This document shows, one piece after another, positions 45,118 through 52,736 of a DNA stretch of 64,000 bases (the stretch's first letter is position 1; each line of letters begins with the position of its first letter). The position numbers and the translations under genes are program-made. The notes beneath the pieces were generated by a model. It was not told the origin of the DNA. It did not search any database and worked only from the letters and a program-made list of their open reading frames with translations. Source of the stretch: JBEKYD01 sp052148435 (lineage in GTDB: Bacteria > Acidobacteriota > Terriglobia > Bryobacterales > Bryobacteraceae); the NCBI GenBank assembly GCA_052148435.1, contig JBKQIF010000159.1:1-64000 (forward strand), read 5' to 3'.

Positions 45118-45585
45118 ATGCCGCGCGCCGCCGCCAAAACGATCGCGAAGAAGGTGATGGCCGCTGGTGAGCCGCCGGCGCCGGGGTTGTGGTTTTACAA
45201 CTGGAAGATGTGGCTCGAGGCGCGCCGGCGTCTGGATCGCGCCCTGGCGCCGCTGGAATTGCGCGCGCGAGAGTTCTACCTGCTGGCCGTCGCCGGTCCC
45301 GGCAACGTTTCGCAGCACGAGATTGCCGAGGTGACCGGCCTCGACCCCAGCTCCCTGGTGGCGGTCCTCGACGGCCTGGAGCGCCGCGGCTGGCTGCGCC
45401 GGCAGCGCAACCCGCGCGACCGCCGCGTGCAATGGGTGCAGCGCACCGATGCCGGCGACCGCTTGTTTACGCGGGCGCTGTCACGCGCCCAACGCGCCGA
45501 GGCGCGGCAGTTGGCGGTGCTTTCACCGGCCCAGCAGCGCCGGTTGGTGGCCGCCATGCGCAAATTGGTAACGCCTTTGAAATGA
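45118..45585 (+). CDS. MarR-family transcriptional regulator
   Basis: The ATG at 45118 lies two bases after the permease stop. The 155-residue winged-helix protein has LELRAREFYLLAVAGPGNVS, EIAEVTGLDPSSLVAVLDGL and GWLRRQRNPRDRRVQWVQRT (the D-x-R-x-wing motif) and a C-terminal dimer helix. Embedded in the efflux operon, it most likely represses it and is released by an efflux substrate, as in emrR-type systems. Confidence 0.93.
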   Translation: MPRAAAKTIAKKVMAAGEPPAPGLWFYNWKMWLEARRRLDRALAPLELRAREFYLLAVAGPGNVSQHEIAEVTGLDPSSLVAVLDGLERRGWLRRQRNPRDRRVQWVQRTDAGDRLFTRALSRAQRAEARQLAVLSPAQQRRLVAAMRKLVTPLK

Positions 45586-45596
45586 CGAGAGATGCC

Positions 45597-47135
45597 ATGA
45601 AACGATTCGGCAGCGTTGTGTTCTTGACCGTCCTGGCGGGCGCCGGCAGCGCCTTTGCACAGTCTTCGTCCAGCGGCGGCCCGTCCGCAGTCGTTTTGCC
45701 GGCGTCGGGCCGCAACAACCAGGGCGGCTCGGTCGGCGCCGCCGAACAGCCTGTGCCGGGAACCACCACCAGCGTCAACACCCTGAATCCCAGCGTGCAG
45801 GTCTCCGGACCCTACAGCGGCAGCACGCGCAGCACCACCGCCATGCCTTTTTCCGGCAAGCTGTCGCTCGCCGAGGCGCTCGAGCGCGGCCTGGCCTACA
45901 ACCTGGGCGCGGTCGGGTTGGCGCAAACCGTGCGTCAAACCGGCGCGCAGGTGACGGTGGCCCGTAGCGCCCTGCTGCCCAACATCAACGGCAATCTCAG
46001 CGAAACCGTGGAGCAAGCCAATCTCGCCGCGCTCGGACTGCGCATCAGGGTCCCCGGTTTCCGCATTCCCACCGTCGTGGGCCCGTTCAACTACATCAAC
46101 CTCCAGGCCAGCCTCAGCCAGACCGTGCTGAACCTGACCGCGCTCCATAACTACCGCTCCGCCCAAGCCACCGCCCGCGCCAGCCAATACAGCCTGCAGG
46201 ATGCGCGCGACCTCATCGCTCTGGCGGTGGGCGGCGCTTATTTGCAGGCGCTGGCCGCCCAAGCCCGCGTGGACGCCGCCGAAGCCCAACTCGACACCGC
46301 CAATGCCGTCTTCCATCAATCCACCGAACAACACGGACAGGGCGTGCTGGGGCGGCTCAACGTCGACCAAAGCCAGGTACGGGCGCTCACCCAACAACAG
46401 CAGATCATTACGTTGCGCAACGATCTCGCCAAACAGAAGATCAACCTGGCGCGGCTCACCGGCCTCGCGCCCAACGCCGGCTATCGGCTCACGGATAACT
46501 TCCCCTTCAGCCCGACACCGGTCCGGAATGTGAATGACGCTGTGGCCCAGGCCGAACAACAGCGTGCCGACCTCAAGGCCGCCCAATCCCAGGTGGACGC
46601 AGCCGCGAAGGCCCTGTCGGCTGCGCGTGCCGAGCGCCTGCCGTCGGTCGCGGTCAGTGGCGACTACCAGGTGATCGGCACCAACCCGGCCCAATCGCAT
46701 GGAGCCTTCACCGTGGCCGGCGCCCTCAGCATTCCGCTGTGGCAAGGCGGGCGAACCGCGGGCGACATCGCAGGGGCTGAGGCGGTGCTGGCGCAGCGCC
46801 AGGCCGAGTTGGACGACACCCGCGGACAGATCGAAGCCGAAGTCCGCCAGGCCTGCCTCGATCTCGAAGCCGCCGCCGGCCAGGTCGAGGTCGCGCGCCA
46901 GAATCTGCAGGTTGCCCAGGAAACCCTGGAGATGACCCATGCGCGTATGGAAGCCGGCGTCATCAATACGGTGGAGGTCGTGCAGGCGCAACAAACGGTC
47001 GCCAGCGCGCAATTGGACCTGATCGACAGCGTCTTCGCCCACAATTTGGCTAAGTTGAGTCTGGCCCGTGCGCTGGGCCACGCAACCGATCGGCTCTCGA
47101 GCCTGCTCAAACCTGAAACGGCTCCCTTGCCATGA
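45597..47135 (+). CDS. TolC-like outer-membrane efflux protein
   Basis: The start at MKRFGSVVFLTVLAGAGSAF opens a signal peptide (cleavage after AFA); an ATG 15 bases upstream overlaps the MarR stop and is an alternative. The 512-residue protein has two OEP repeats: LSLAEALERGLAYNLGAVGL, then DVAQAEQQRADLKAAQSQ-type helices and RAERLPSVAVSGDYQVIGTN. It ends with the helical VEVVQAQQTVASAQLDLIDS. It forms the outer-membrane channel of the tripartite exporter. Confidence 0.93.
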   Translation: MKRFGSVVFLTVLAGAGSAFAQSSSSGGPSAVVLPASGRNNQGGSVGAAEQPVPGTTTSVNTLNPSVQVSGPYSGSTRSTTAMPFSGKLSLAEALERGLAYNLGAVGLAQTVRQTGAQVTVARSALLPNINGNLSETVEQANLAALGLRIRVPGFRIPTVVGPFNYINLQASLSQTVLNLTALHNYRSAQATARASQYSLQDARDLIALAVGGAYLQALAAQARVDAAEAQLDTANAVFHQSTEQHGQGVLGRLNVDQSQVRALTQQQQIITLRNDLAKQKINLARLTGLAPNAGYRLTDNFPFSPTPVRNVNDAVAQAEQQRADLKAAQSQVDAAAKALSAARAERLPSVAVSGDYQVIGTNPAQSHGAFTVAGALSIPLWQGGRTAGDIAGAEAVLAQRQAELDDTRGQIEAEVRQACLDLEAAAGQVEVARQNLQVAQETLEMTHARMEAGVINTVEVVQAQQTVASAQLDLIDSVFAHNLAKLSLARALGHATDRLSSLLKPETAPLP

Positions 47136-47197
47136 CCGCCCCTATCGCCTGCATTTCTCCGCCGGATTTGAGACACTATCCCCACAGGTCCAGCAAT

Positions 47198-47647
47198 ATG
47201 CGCAGAATCGCGATCGTCTTCCTCGCCGCCCTCCCGCTCTTTTCCCAAAAGCCCGCCGATGAAACCGGCGTCCGCGAACTCGTCGCCCGCTACGTCGATG
47301 CCCGCCAGCAGCGCGACGCCAAAGCCATCGAGGCGCTGTTCACGCCGGAGGCCGATCAGCTCGTCTCCTCCGGTGAGTGGCGCAAGGGCCGCCCCGCCGT
47401 AGTTACCGGCACGCTCGCCAGTTCCGAGAGCACCGGCGGCCGGCGCACCATCACCGTCGAATCGGTGCGTTTTCTGGCGCCAGAGACCGCCATCGCCGAC
47501 GGCCGCTACGAAATCAGCGGCCTCGCCGGCGGCCAGGCCCGGCGCATGTGGACCACCATCGTCTGCGTCCGCACGCCCGGCGGATGGCGCATAGCCGCTA
47601 TCCGCAATATGCTGCCGGCCGCTCCCGCCCCGGCCGCGCGAAAGTAA
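47198..47647 (+). CDS. Exported SnoaL-like/DUF4440 protein
   Basis: The start at MRRIAIVFLAALPLFSQKPA gives a short signal peptide. The remaining ~130 residues have the NTF2-like fold pattern: VRELVARYVDARQQRDAKAI, ALFTPEADQLVSSGEWRKG, then VRFLAPETAIADGRYEISGL and TTIVCVRTPGGWRIAAIRNM. This family (SgcJ/EcaC, DUF4440) has members acting as small-molecule isomerases or of unknown function. It follows the efflux operon by 62 bases and may be the last gene of it. Confidence 0.82.
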   Translation: MRRIAIVFLAALPLFSQKPADETGVRELVARYVDARQQRDAKAIEALFTPEADQLVSSGEWRKGRPAVVTGTLASSESTGGRRTITVESVRFLAPETAIADGRYEISGLAGGQARRMWTTIVCVRTPGGWRIAAIRNMLPAAPAPAARK

Positions 47648-47680
47648 GCCGCATTCCTGGTTCGATCCTAAGTACCCGGC

Positions 47681-47728
47681 GTGGCGCAACGCGCTCGTGC
47701 GTGCCGTGTCGAGACTCTACCGACACCC
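47681..47728 (-). repeat. Paired-hairpin repeat, copy A (degenerate)
   Basis: Read on the minus strand it has a first stem CGACAC... (47706-47711 pairs with 47721-47726 as GTGTCG/CGACAC), then GGCACGCAC...GTTGCGCCACG. This matches the layout of the copies at 52.6, 60.3 and 63.2 kb. The second hairpin is imperfect. Confidence 0.5.
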
Positions 47729-47750
47729 GCTCGTGTATGGTACGCCGACC

Positions 47751-47778
47751 GTCGACACGCACGAATGCGTGCGCCGCG
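47751..47778 (+). repeat. Paired-hairpin repeat, partial copy A'
   Basis: CACGCA-CGAA-TGCGTG (47756-47771) is a perfect 6-bp hairpin followed by GCGCCGCG. It faces copy A in opposite orientation 23 bases away. It looks like the second half of the same element. Confidence 0.4.
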
Positions 47779-47862
47779 TCGAAATGGCCTGGTTATTTCC
47801 CTGCAGGCCCTAAGCTAAGTAGACACACGATAACCCGATAACACACAAAACGTCAGAGCGTC

Positions 47863-47901
47863 AGGGAACGGTTGCCGGTGAGTGGAGCGGTTATCTCCTG
47901 A
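47863..47901. repeat. Dispersed repeat with AGGGAGCGGT core, copy 1
   Basis: AGGGAACGGTTGCCGGTGAG and the following TGGAGCGGTTATCTCCTGA match 52657-52697 at most positions. Both copies lie downstream of a paired-hairpin repeat and upstream of an exported sugar-metabolism gene. Confidence 0.55.
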
Positions 47902-48035
47902 CAACCTCGACGCGCCCGCCTTGTGGGATAATCCGTATTGCCAGTGGCGCGGAAGGTATGCCAGCCCATAGCGTTTCAATGCCGGCATCGAAAGCGCGGC
48001 GGCGCGCCATGCGCCTCCGCCCGCGAGCGCTCACG

Positions 48036-48164
48036 GTGGAGAATTCGACCAAACTCGACAGTCTAACTCGCGGAAAGGTGTTTCGGGCCGTTGCGGGTGC
48101 CGCGGCGGTTTCCGGCGCGCTCCCGGCCGGCGCGGAAGCCCAGGCGAGAGGAGAATCGCGATGA
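48036..48164 (+). pseudogene. Remnant Tat-type leader overlapping the DapA-like gene
   Basis: A 42-codon frame from GTG reads VENSTKLDSLTRGKVFRAVA, GAAAVSGALPAGAEAQ, then stops in an ATGA overlap with the next start. It closely resembles the leader of the enolase-superfamily gene at 49214 (FTRRGIMQSVAGALAVNGVL). It may be the leftover N-terminus of a related gene, or a small leader that couples translation to the DapA-like gene. Confidence 0.45.
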
Positions 48165-49165
48165 CGACAGGTTATAGCAGAAGACAAGTACTCGTGGGAC
48201 TTGGCGCAGCGGCCGGAGCGGCGATTGCGCTCGCGCCGCCGCTGCCAGCCGCCACAACCAAGGCCATGCGCGGCATTTTCCCGATCCTGGCAACCCCGTA
48301 CACGGCCGCCGGCGGCGTGGATTTCGAGGACCTGGTCCACGAAGTGGACTTTTTCGAAAAATGCGGCGCCCATGGTATGGCGTGGCCGCAGCATGCCAGC
48401 GGCTACCCCGGAGGAGTCAACAAAGAAGAGCGCATGCATGGTATGGAAGTCCTCGCCAAAGCGGCCAAGGGCCGCAAGCCCGCTCTGTTGCTCGGGGTTC
48501 AATCCACCAATACCGAGCAGATGCTCGAGTTCGCCCGCAAAGCCGAAGAACTGGAGCCGGATGGCCTCATCGCCATGCCCCCCATGGAGGCGAAGTCGGT
48601 AGAGGATTACCGTACCTACTATAGGGCACTGGGTAAGTTGACCAGGCGCCCGGTGTTTATTCAGACTTCGGGTGGGGCTCAGGGGATCGATCCGTCGGTC
48701 GAATTCCTGATCGATCTGGCCAGGGAGTTTCCTAATCTGGGTTACATAAAGGAGGAGGTCAGCCCGGTCATCGACCGGATGAAGGCCCTGATTAAGGCCA
48801 AGCCGGTGACAACGTCGATATTCAGCGGCGCCAATGGCTACAGCCTCACCTACGAGATGCGTTTTGGCGGGGACGGCGACATGCCGGAGGCTCAGTTCAC
48901 CGACGTCTATGTGGCCGTCTGGGATCTGTACCAGTCCGGACAGAAGGAGAAGGCGCGCACGGCGTTTTCGAGCCTGCTGCTGATGCTCAACCAGATGCGC
49001 CAGTTCCAAGGCGTGCCGCAGTACATGATGAAAAAGCGCGGCGTCTTCAAGACCACGGTAGGCCGGGGACACAACGGCCAACGGACCGAAGTCCGGCTCA
49101 AGCCCGACGAAATGGCCGAGATCGACTGGAACTTCGAAGCCATGAGGCCGTATCTGAAGGCTTAG
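48161..49165 (+). CDS. Exported DapA-family aldolase/dehydratase-like protein
   Basis: The 334-residue protein has a Tat-like leader (YSRRQVLVGLGAAAGAAIAL) followed by a dihydrodipicolinate-synthase-family barrel: GIFPILATPYTAAGGVDFED, then LLLGVQSTNTEQMLEFARKA, and the Schiff-base Lys in LGYIKEEVSPVI. The usual G-T-T-G-E motif is replaced by WPQHASGYPGG and the Y-N-x-P tyrosine region by FIQTSGGAQG. So it is neither DapA nor a simple sialate lyase; a sugar-acid aldolase or dehydratase is possible. Export of this family is unusual. It is adjacent to a galactonate-dehydratase-like gene. Confidence 0.8.
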   Translation: MTTGYSRRQVLVGLGAAAGAAIALAPPLPAATTKAMRGIFPILATPYTAAGGVDFEDLVHEVDFFEKCGAHGMAWPQHASGYPGGVNKEERMHGMEVLAKAAKGRKPALLLGVQSTNTEQMLEFARKAEELEPDGLIAMPPMEAKSVEDYRTYYRALGKLTRRPVFIQTSGGAQGIDPSVEFLIDLAREFPNLGYIKEEVSPVIDRMKALIKAKPVTTSIFSGANGYSLTYEMRFGGDGDMPEAQFTDVYVAVWDLYQSGQKEKARTAFSSLLLMLNQMRQFQGVPQYMMKKRGVFKTTVGRGHNGQRTEVRLKPDEMAEIDWNFEAMRPYLKA

Positions 49166-49213
49166 CACCTGTCGGTCTATCCTATGTTCTAGAGTGAGGC
49201 GGCTGAAAATACC

Positions 49214-50485
49214 ATGCAATCCGATCTGAAAGTTGAGTCGAACGGCTTTACCCGGCGCGGCATCATGCAAAGCGTCGCTGGGGCATTGGCGGTGAATGGA
49301 GTGCTGCCGCTTGCCCGCGCCGCCCAAAGCGAGGGCCACATGAAGATTACGGAGATCAAGACTTTCGTGGTGGGGAACCCATGGAAGAACTGGGTCTTTG
49401 TCAAGGTCCTCACGGACGCCGGCCTGGTGGGATGGGGAGAGGCGACGGGTGGTCTCGAAACTAAACCTCTCGAGGCTCAGGTTCATGAGCTTGAGCGTTT
49501 CGCGATCGGCGAGGATCCTATCCACCCGGAGAGGTTGTGGCAGAAGATGTACAAGGGCCTGTTCCTGGGCAATAACGTTGCCATGAACGGCATTACCATT
49601 GCCTGTTGGGACATTCTGGCCAAGAGCCTGAATGCGCCGCTCTGGAAATTGCTGGGCGGCAAGCAGAATCCTTCTCTCCGGGTCTACGCCAACGGTTGGT
49701 ACAAAGGTGCCAGAGAACCGGGCGCTTTCGCGGAAGAGGCCTCCCGCGTCAAATCCATGGGCTACACGGCGCTGAAGTTCGATCCGTTCGGAAGCACTTA
49801 TCGGTTCTTCGATTCCGGCGAGGAGAAGAAGTCGATCGCGATCGTGGCCGCGGTTCGCAAGGCCGTGGGCGATGACATGGATCTGTGCATTGAAGCCCAC
49901 GACCGGTTCAGTGTCTCCACCGCCATCCGCGTCGGACAGGAACTCGAGGAGTACCGGCCGATGTGGCTCGAGACCCCGGTAATGTCTACCGACATTCAGG
50001 CCACGCTTCAGGTGGCGCGGTCAATTAAGGTTCCCGTAGCCACCGGGGAACGGTTCAACCGGCTCAGCCAGTTCTTGGAGTTATTGGAGGGGCGCGCGGT
50101 GGATATCGTGCAGCCGGAAACGCTGGGCATCGGTGGCATTGGAGGGGCTCGTAAAGCCGCTGCCCTGGCTGAGGCCGCGGAAGCCTTCGTCGCCCTTCAC
50201 CAGGCGCAGAGTCCTTACAACACCGCCATCAACGCGCACATTAACGCCAGCATTCCGAACTTTCTGATTCAGGAGTGTTTCGACGACTTCCTGGAACCAT
50301 GGGTGCACGAGATTATGCAAGGCGTCCCCCAGGTGAAGGCGGGGTATCTCGAACCATCCGATGCCCCTGGAATCGGAGTTACATTCGATGAAAAGGCAAT
50401 GGCCAAACACCCGTACGGCGCAAACAACTTCCTGAGATTATTTGAAAACGGCTGGGAGAAGCGCACCGGCGGCGTGCAGAAGTAA
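49214..50485 (+). CDS. Enolase-superfamily sugar-acid dehydratase (galactonate-dehydratase-like)
   Basis: The 423-residue protein has a Tat-like leader (FTRRGIMQSVAGALAVNGVL) and then MKITEIKTFVVGNPWKNWVF, the mandelate racemase/muconate cycloisomerase start. The barrel has ALKFDPFG, metal ligands in DLCIEAHDRF (Glu), WLETPV (Glu) and VATGER (Glu), and the catalytic His in VALHQAQSP. The pattern is close to D-galactonate dehydratase. It probably dehydrates an aldonic acid to a 2-keto-3-deoxy acid, the natural substrate for a DapA-family aldolase next door. An internal Met at 49340 would give a form without the leader. Confidence 0.88.
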   Translation: MQSDLKVESNGFTRRGIMQSVAGALAVNGVLPLARAAQSEGHMKITEIKTFVVGNPWKNWVFVKVLTDAGLVGWGEATGGLETKPLEAQVHELERFAIGEDPIHPERLWQKMYKGLFLGNNVAMNGITIACWDILAKSLNAPLWKLLGGKQNPSLRVYANGWYKGAREPGAFAEEASRVKSMGYTALKFDPFGSTYRFFDSGEEKKSIAIVAAVRKAVGDDMDLCIEAHDRFSVSTAIRVGQELEEYRPMWLETPVMSTDIQATLQVARSIKVPVATGERFNRLSQFLELLEGRAVDIVQPETLGIGGIGGARKAAALAEAAEAFVALHQAQSPYNTAINAHINASIPNFLIQECFDDFLEPWVHEIMQGVPQVKAGYLEPSDAPGIGVTFDEKAMAKHPYGANNFLRLFENGWEKRTGGVQK

Positions 50486-50612
50486 CCAACTGCCGCCATG
50501 ATCGGGCCATGACTGCCGCACCCTGTTAAAATCCGGCAGAGGTGCGACAATGAACGGCGACTACCGCAAACCAGTCCCGGCCAAAAAATCGGGTTGCCAA
50601 TGGAGTTCTTTC

Positions 50613-51512
50613 ATGAGGCTGTGGTGTGCGCCAGTTGTCTTGGGCGCCGCGTTGGGCGCCGCGCTAGCCGCGCCGGGGCATCGATTCGCTTGTACCGACT
50701 ACACCCAGGGCAAGGTCTTCGTGGTGGACGCTGCGGGAAAAGTGGAATGGAGCTACGACGCTCCCCACGCGAACGACATCTGGGTTCTTCCCAACGGCAA
50801 CTTGCTCTTCAATACGGGGCACGGTGTCAAAGAGGTAAAGCGCGATCGGACGGTGGTGTTCTCTTACGAATCCACCAGCGAGATCTATGCCTGCCAGCGG
50901 CTTCCCAATGGCAATACCTTCATCGGCGAGTGCAATGCCGGCCGCCTTCTCGAGGTGAATCCCGCCGGGCGGATCGTCCGCCAGGTCCGGCTGCTGCCGG
51001 AGGGCCAGGACGGCGGCTCGGCGTATATGCGCAATGCGCGGCGGCTGGCCAATGGCAACTACCTGGTGGCTCATTACGGGCTCCAGGTGGTGCGCGAGTA
51101 CGATCCTGCCGGTAAAGTGGTGTGGCAGGTGGCGGCGCCCGGCGGCCCGCACAGCGTGGTGCGCCTCGCGAACGGCAATACGCTGATCGCCAGCGCCGAC
51201 CGGGACGGCGCTCCGGCGCGCGTGTTCGAAGTCACGCCGGATGGGCGAACCGTCTGGGAGGTCCGGGGCGACGAGTTGCCTGGCATCAGCCTGAAGTTCA
51301 TGGCCGGGCTGCACCGGCTGCCCAACGGCAACACGGTTATGAGCAACTGGCTGGGGCACGGCCAGTTCGGCAAGGCCCCTCAACTGATCGAGGTAACGCC
51401 GGACAAGCGGGTGGTCTGGACCTTTGCCGATCCCAAGACCATGCAGACTATCTCGAGTGTCCAGGTTCTGGACGTGGCCGGCGACGCGATCGCCGGCACG
51501 ATTTTGCATTGA
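50613..51512 (+). CDS. Exported beta-propeller protein with PNGN repeats
   Basis: The start at MRLWCAPVVLGAALGAALAA opens a signal peptide; an ATG 63 bases upstream is in frame but adds a non-signal extension. The 299-residue protein has regularly spaced repeats IWVLPNGNLLFNTGHGVKEV, QRLPNGNTFIGECNAGRLLE, RLANGNTLIASADRDGAP and HRLPNGNTVMSNWLGHG. Each repeat is one blade. These propellers are common in acidobacteria next to glycan-degrading genes but lack a known function. It is followed 16 bases later by the GH105 gene. Confidence 0.8.
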   Translation: MRLWCAPVVLGAALGAALAAPGHRFACTDYTQGKVFVVDAAGKVEWSYDAPHANDIWVLPNGNLLFNTGHGVKEVKRDRTVVFSYESTSEIYACQRLPNGNTFIGECNAGRLLEVNPAGRIVRQVRLLPEGQDGGSAYMRNARRLANGNYLVAHYGLQVVREYDPAGKVVWQVAAPGGPHSVVRLANGNTLIASADRDGAPARVFEVTPDGRTVWEVRGDELPGISLKFMAGLHRLPNGNTVMSNWLGHGQFGKAPQLIEVTPDKRVVWTFADPKTMQTISSVQVLDVAGDAIAGTILH

Positions 51513-51528
51513 GGAAGGAGTCGGTACG

Positions 51529-52566
51529 ATGAACCGGCGCAGTTTTCTATATGGCACTGCCGCGCTGGCAGCGGCGAGGCCGAGCCCGGCCGCCCCGGCC
51601 AAAGACGGGCTTTCGGAGAAAGTGGCCGAAGCGGCGCTGGCCATGCAGCGCCATTCCTGGGAGCAGGGAATTCTGGCCCAGGCGTTTCTCGATATGGGAG
51701 ACCGGGAGCGGGTGATCCTGATGGCCAAGGGCGCCATTGTCGAGAAGGCCGCGGACGGGCGGCTGGCGGCCATCGGCGGTGGGGCGACCGATCCGGCCAT
51801 GGGCGGGGCGGCATATTGGCGCGCCGCGGAGTGGACGGGCGATCCCGAGATGCAGCAGGCCGCGCGCGGGCTGCTCGAGTTCGTCCTGAAGAAAGCCCCG
51901 CGCGCCGCGGATGGAACCTGCTACCACGTCTTCGACGCTCCCGAGATGTGGTCCGACAGTTTCTACACCACCCCTCCATTCCTGGCCGCGACCGGTCACT
52001 ATGACGATGCCATACTGCAAATCGAGGGACTGCGGAAGCGGCTCTGGAGTTCCGGGGACAAGCTGCTTTCTCACATCTGGGACGATGGCCGCCACCAGTT
52101 TCGGGACCAGGCATTCTGGGGAGTCGGGAACGGTTGGGCGGCGGCGGGGATCACGCGCGTGATTGCGGCTCTGCCTGCCGCCCGGCGGGAGGATCGGGAG
52201 CGCCTGTCCGCGTTTCTGCGGGAACTGCTGGATGGATGCCTGGCTCGCCAGCGTGCGGACGGGCTGTTCCACAACGTGCTGGACCGGCCGGAGAGCTTTG
52301 TCGAGACCAACCTGGCGCAGATACTGGCTTTCACTATCTACACCGGCGTGCCTGGGGGCTGGTTGCCGGCCAGCTACGTCGCAGCCGCGGACCGCATGCG
52401 CGCCGCCGCGCGCGCCAAGGTGGACCAATACGGCTTCGTGCAGGGGGTCTGCGGAGCCCCCAGCTTCGACCATGCGGGAGTAGCGGCGGAAGGTCAGGCG
52501 TTCTTCCTCATGATGGAAGTGGCCGGAGCGAACTTCGACCGCGTCCGCGCCCGGCGGGAACACTGA
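51529..52566 (+). CDS. Exported GH105/GH88 unsaturated-glucuronyl or rhamnogalacturonyl hydrolase
   Basis: The ATG at 51529 follows GAGGAAGGAG. The 345-residue protein has a leader (MNRRSFLYGTAALAAARPSP) and an (alpha/alpha)6 barrel with HSWEQGILAQAFLDMGDRE, CYHVFDAPEMWSDSFYTTPP (the region with the catalytic Asp) and QAFWGVGNGWAAAGITRVIA. HNVLDRPESFVETNLAQILA follows. These features fit the YteR/YesR family, which hydrates unsaturated uronic-acid oligosaccharides from pectin or related polymers. It lies in an operon with the beta-propeller and a sugar porter. Confidence 0.87.
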   Translation: MNRRSFLYGTAALAAARPSPAAPAKDGLSEKVAEAALAMQRHSWEQGILAQAFLDMGDRERVILMAKGAIVEKAADGRLAAIGGGATDPAMGGAAYWRAAEWTGDPEMQQAARGLLEFVLKKAPRAADGTCYHVFDAPEMWSDSFYTTPPFLAATGHYDDAILQIEGLRKRLWSSGDKLLSHIWDDGRHQFRDQAFWGVGNGWAAAGITRVIAALPAARREDRERLSAFLRELLDGCLARQRADGLFHNVLDRPESFVETNLAQILAFTIYTGVPGGWLPASYVAAADRMRAAARAKVDQYGFVQGVCGAPSFDHAGVAAEGQAFFLMMEVAGANFDRVRARREH

Positions 52567-52579
52567 CTTGAGTGCCGCC

Positions 52580-52623
52580 GTGGCGCACGCACTCTTGCGT
52601 GCCGCGTCGAGTCTCCACTCGAC
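52580..52623 (-). repeat. Paired-hairpin repeat, copy B
   Basis: On the plus strand GCACGCA-CTCT-TGCGTGC (52585-52602) and GTCGAGT-CTCC-ACTCGAC (52606-52623) are two perfect 7-bp hairpins. Read on the minus strand the order is first stem, GCGGCA, second stem, GCGCCACGG, as in the copy at 60.3 kb. Confidence 0.75.
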
Positions 52624-52656
52624 GCCTTCCGCGCCCCGAGTCGGAGCCGCGACCGT

Positions 52657-52697
52657 GAGGGAGCGGTCGCCGGTGATTGGAGTGGCTGCCTCCTGAG
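52657..52697. repeat. Dispersed repeat with AGGGAGCGGT core, copy 2
   Basis: AGGGAGCGGTCGCCGGTGAT and the following TGGAGTGGCTGCCTCCTGA match the copy at 47863-47901. GCGACCG-TGAGGGAG-CGGTCGC just at its start could form a 7-bp hairpin. It lies between the GH105 gene and the sugar porter. Confidence 0.55.
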
Positions 52698-52736
52698 AGT
52701 CCCTATGATACACAGCTGGACCGGAAATGAAAATCG

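Noticed and set aside
45276..47081. A minus-strand open frame of about 600 codons opposite the TolC-like gene
   Set aside because: Shadow of the TolC-like gene, whose signal peptide and repeats are clear on the plus strand.
47891..49900. A minus-strand open frame of about 670 codons across the DapA-like and dehydratase genes
   Set aside because: It spans two well-supported plus-strand genes and their spacer, with no recognisable domain.
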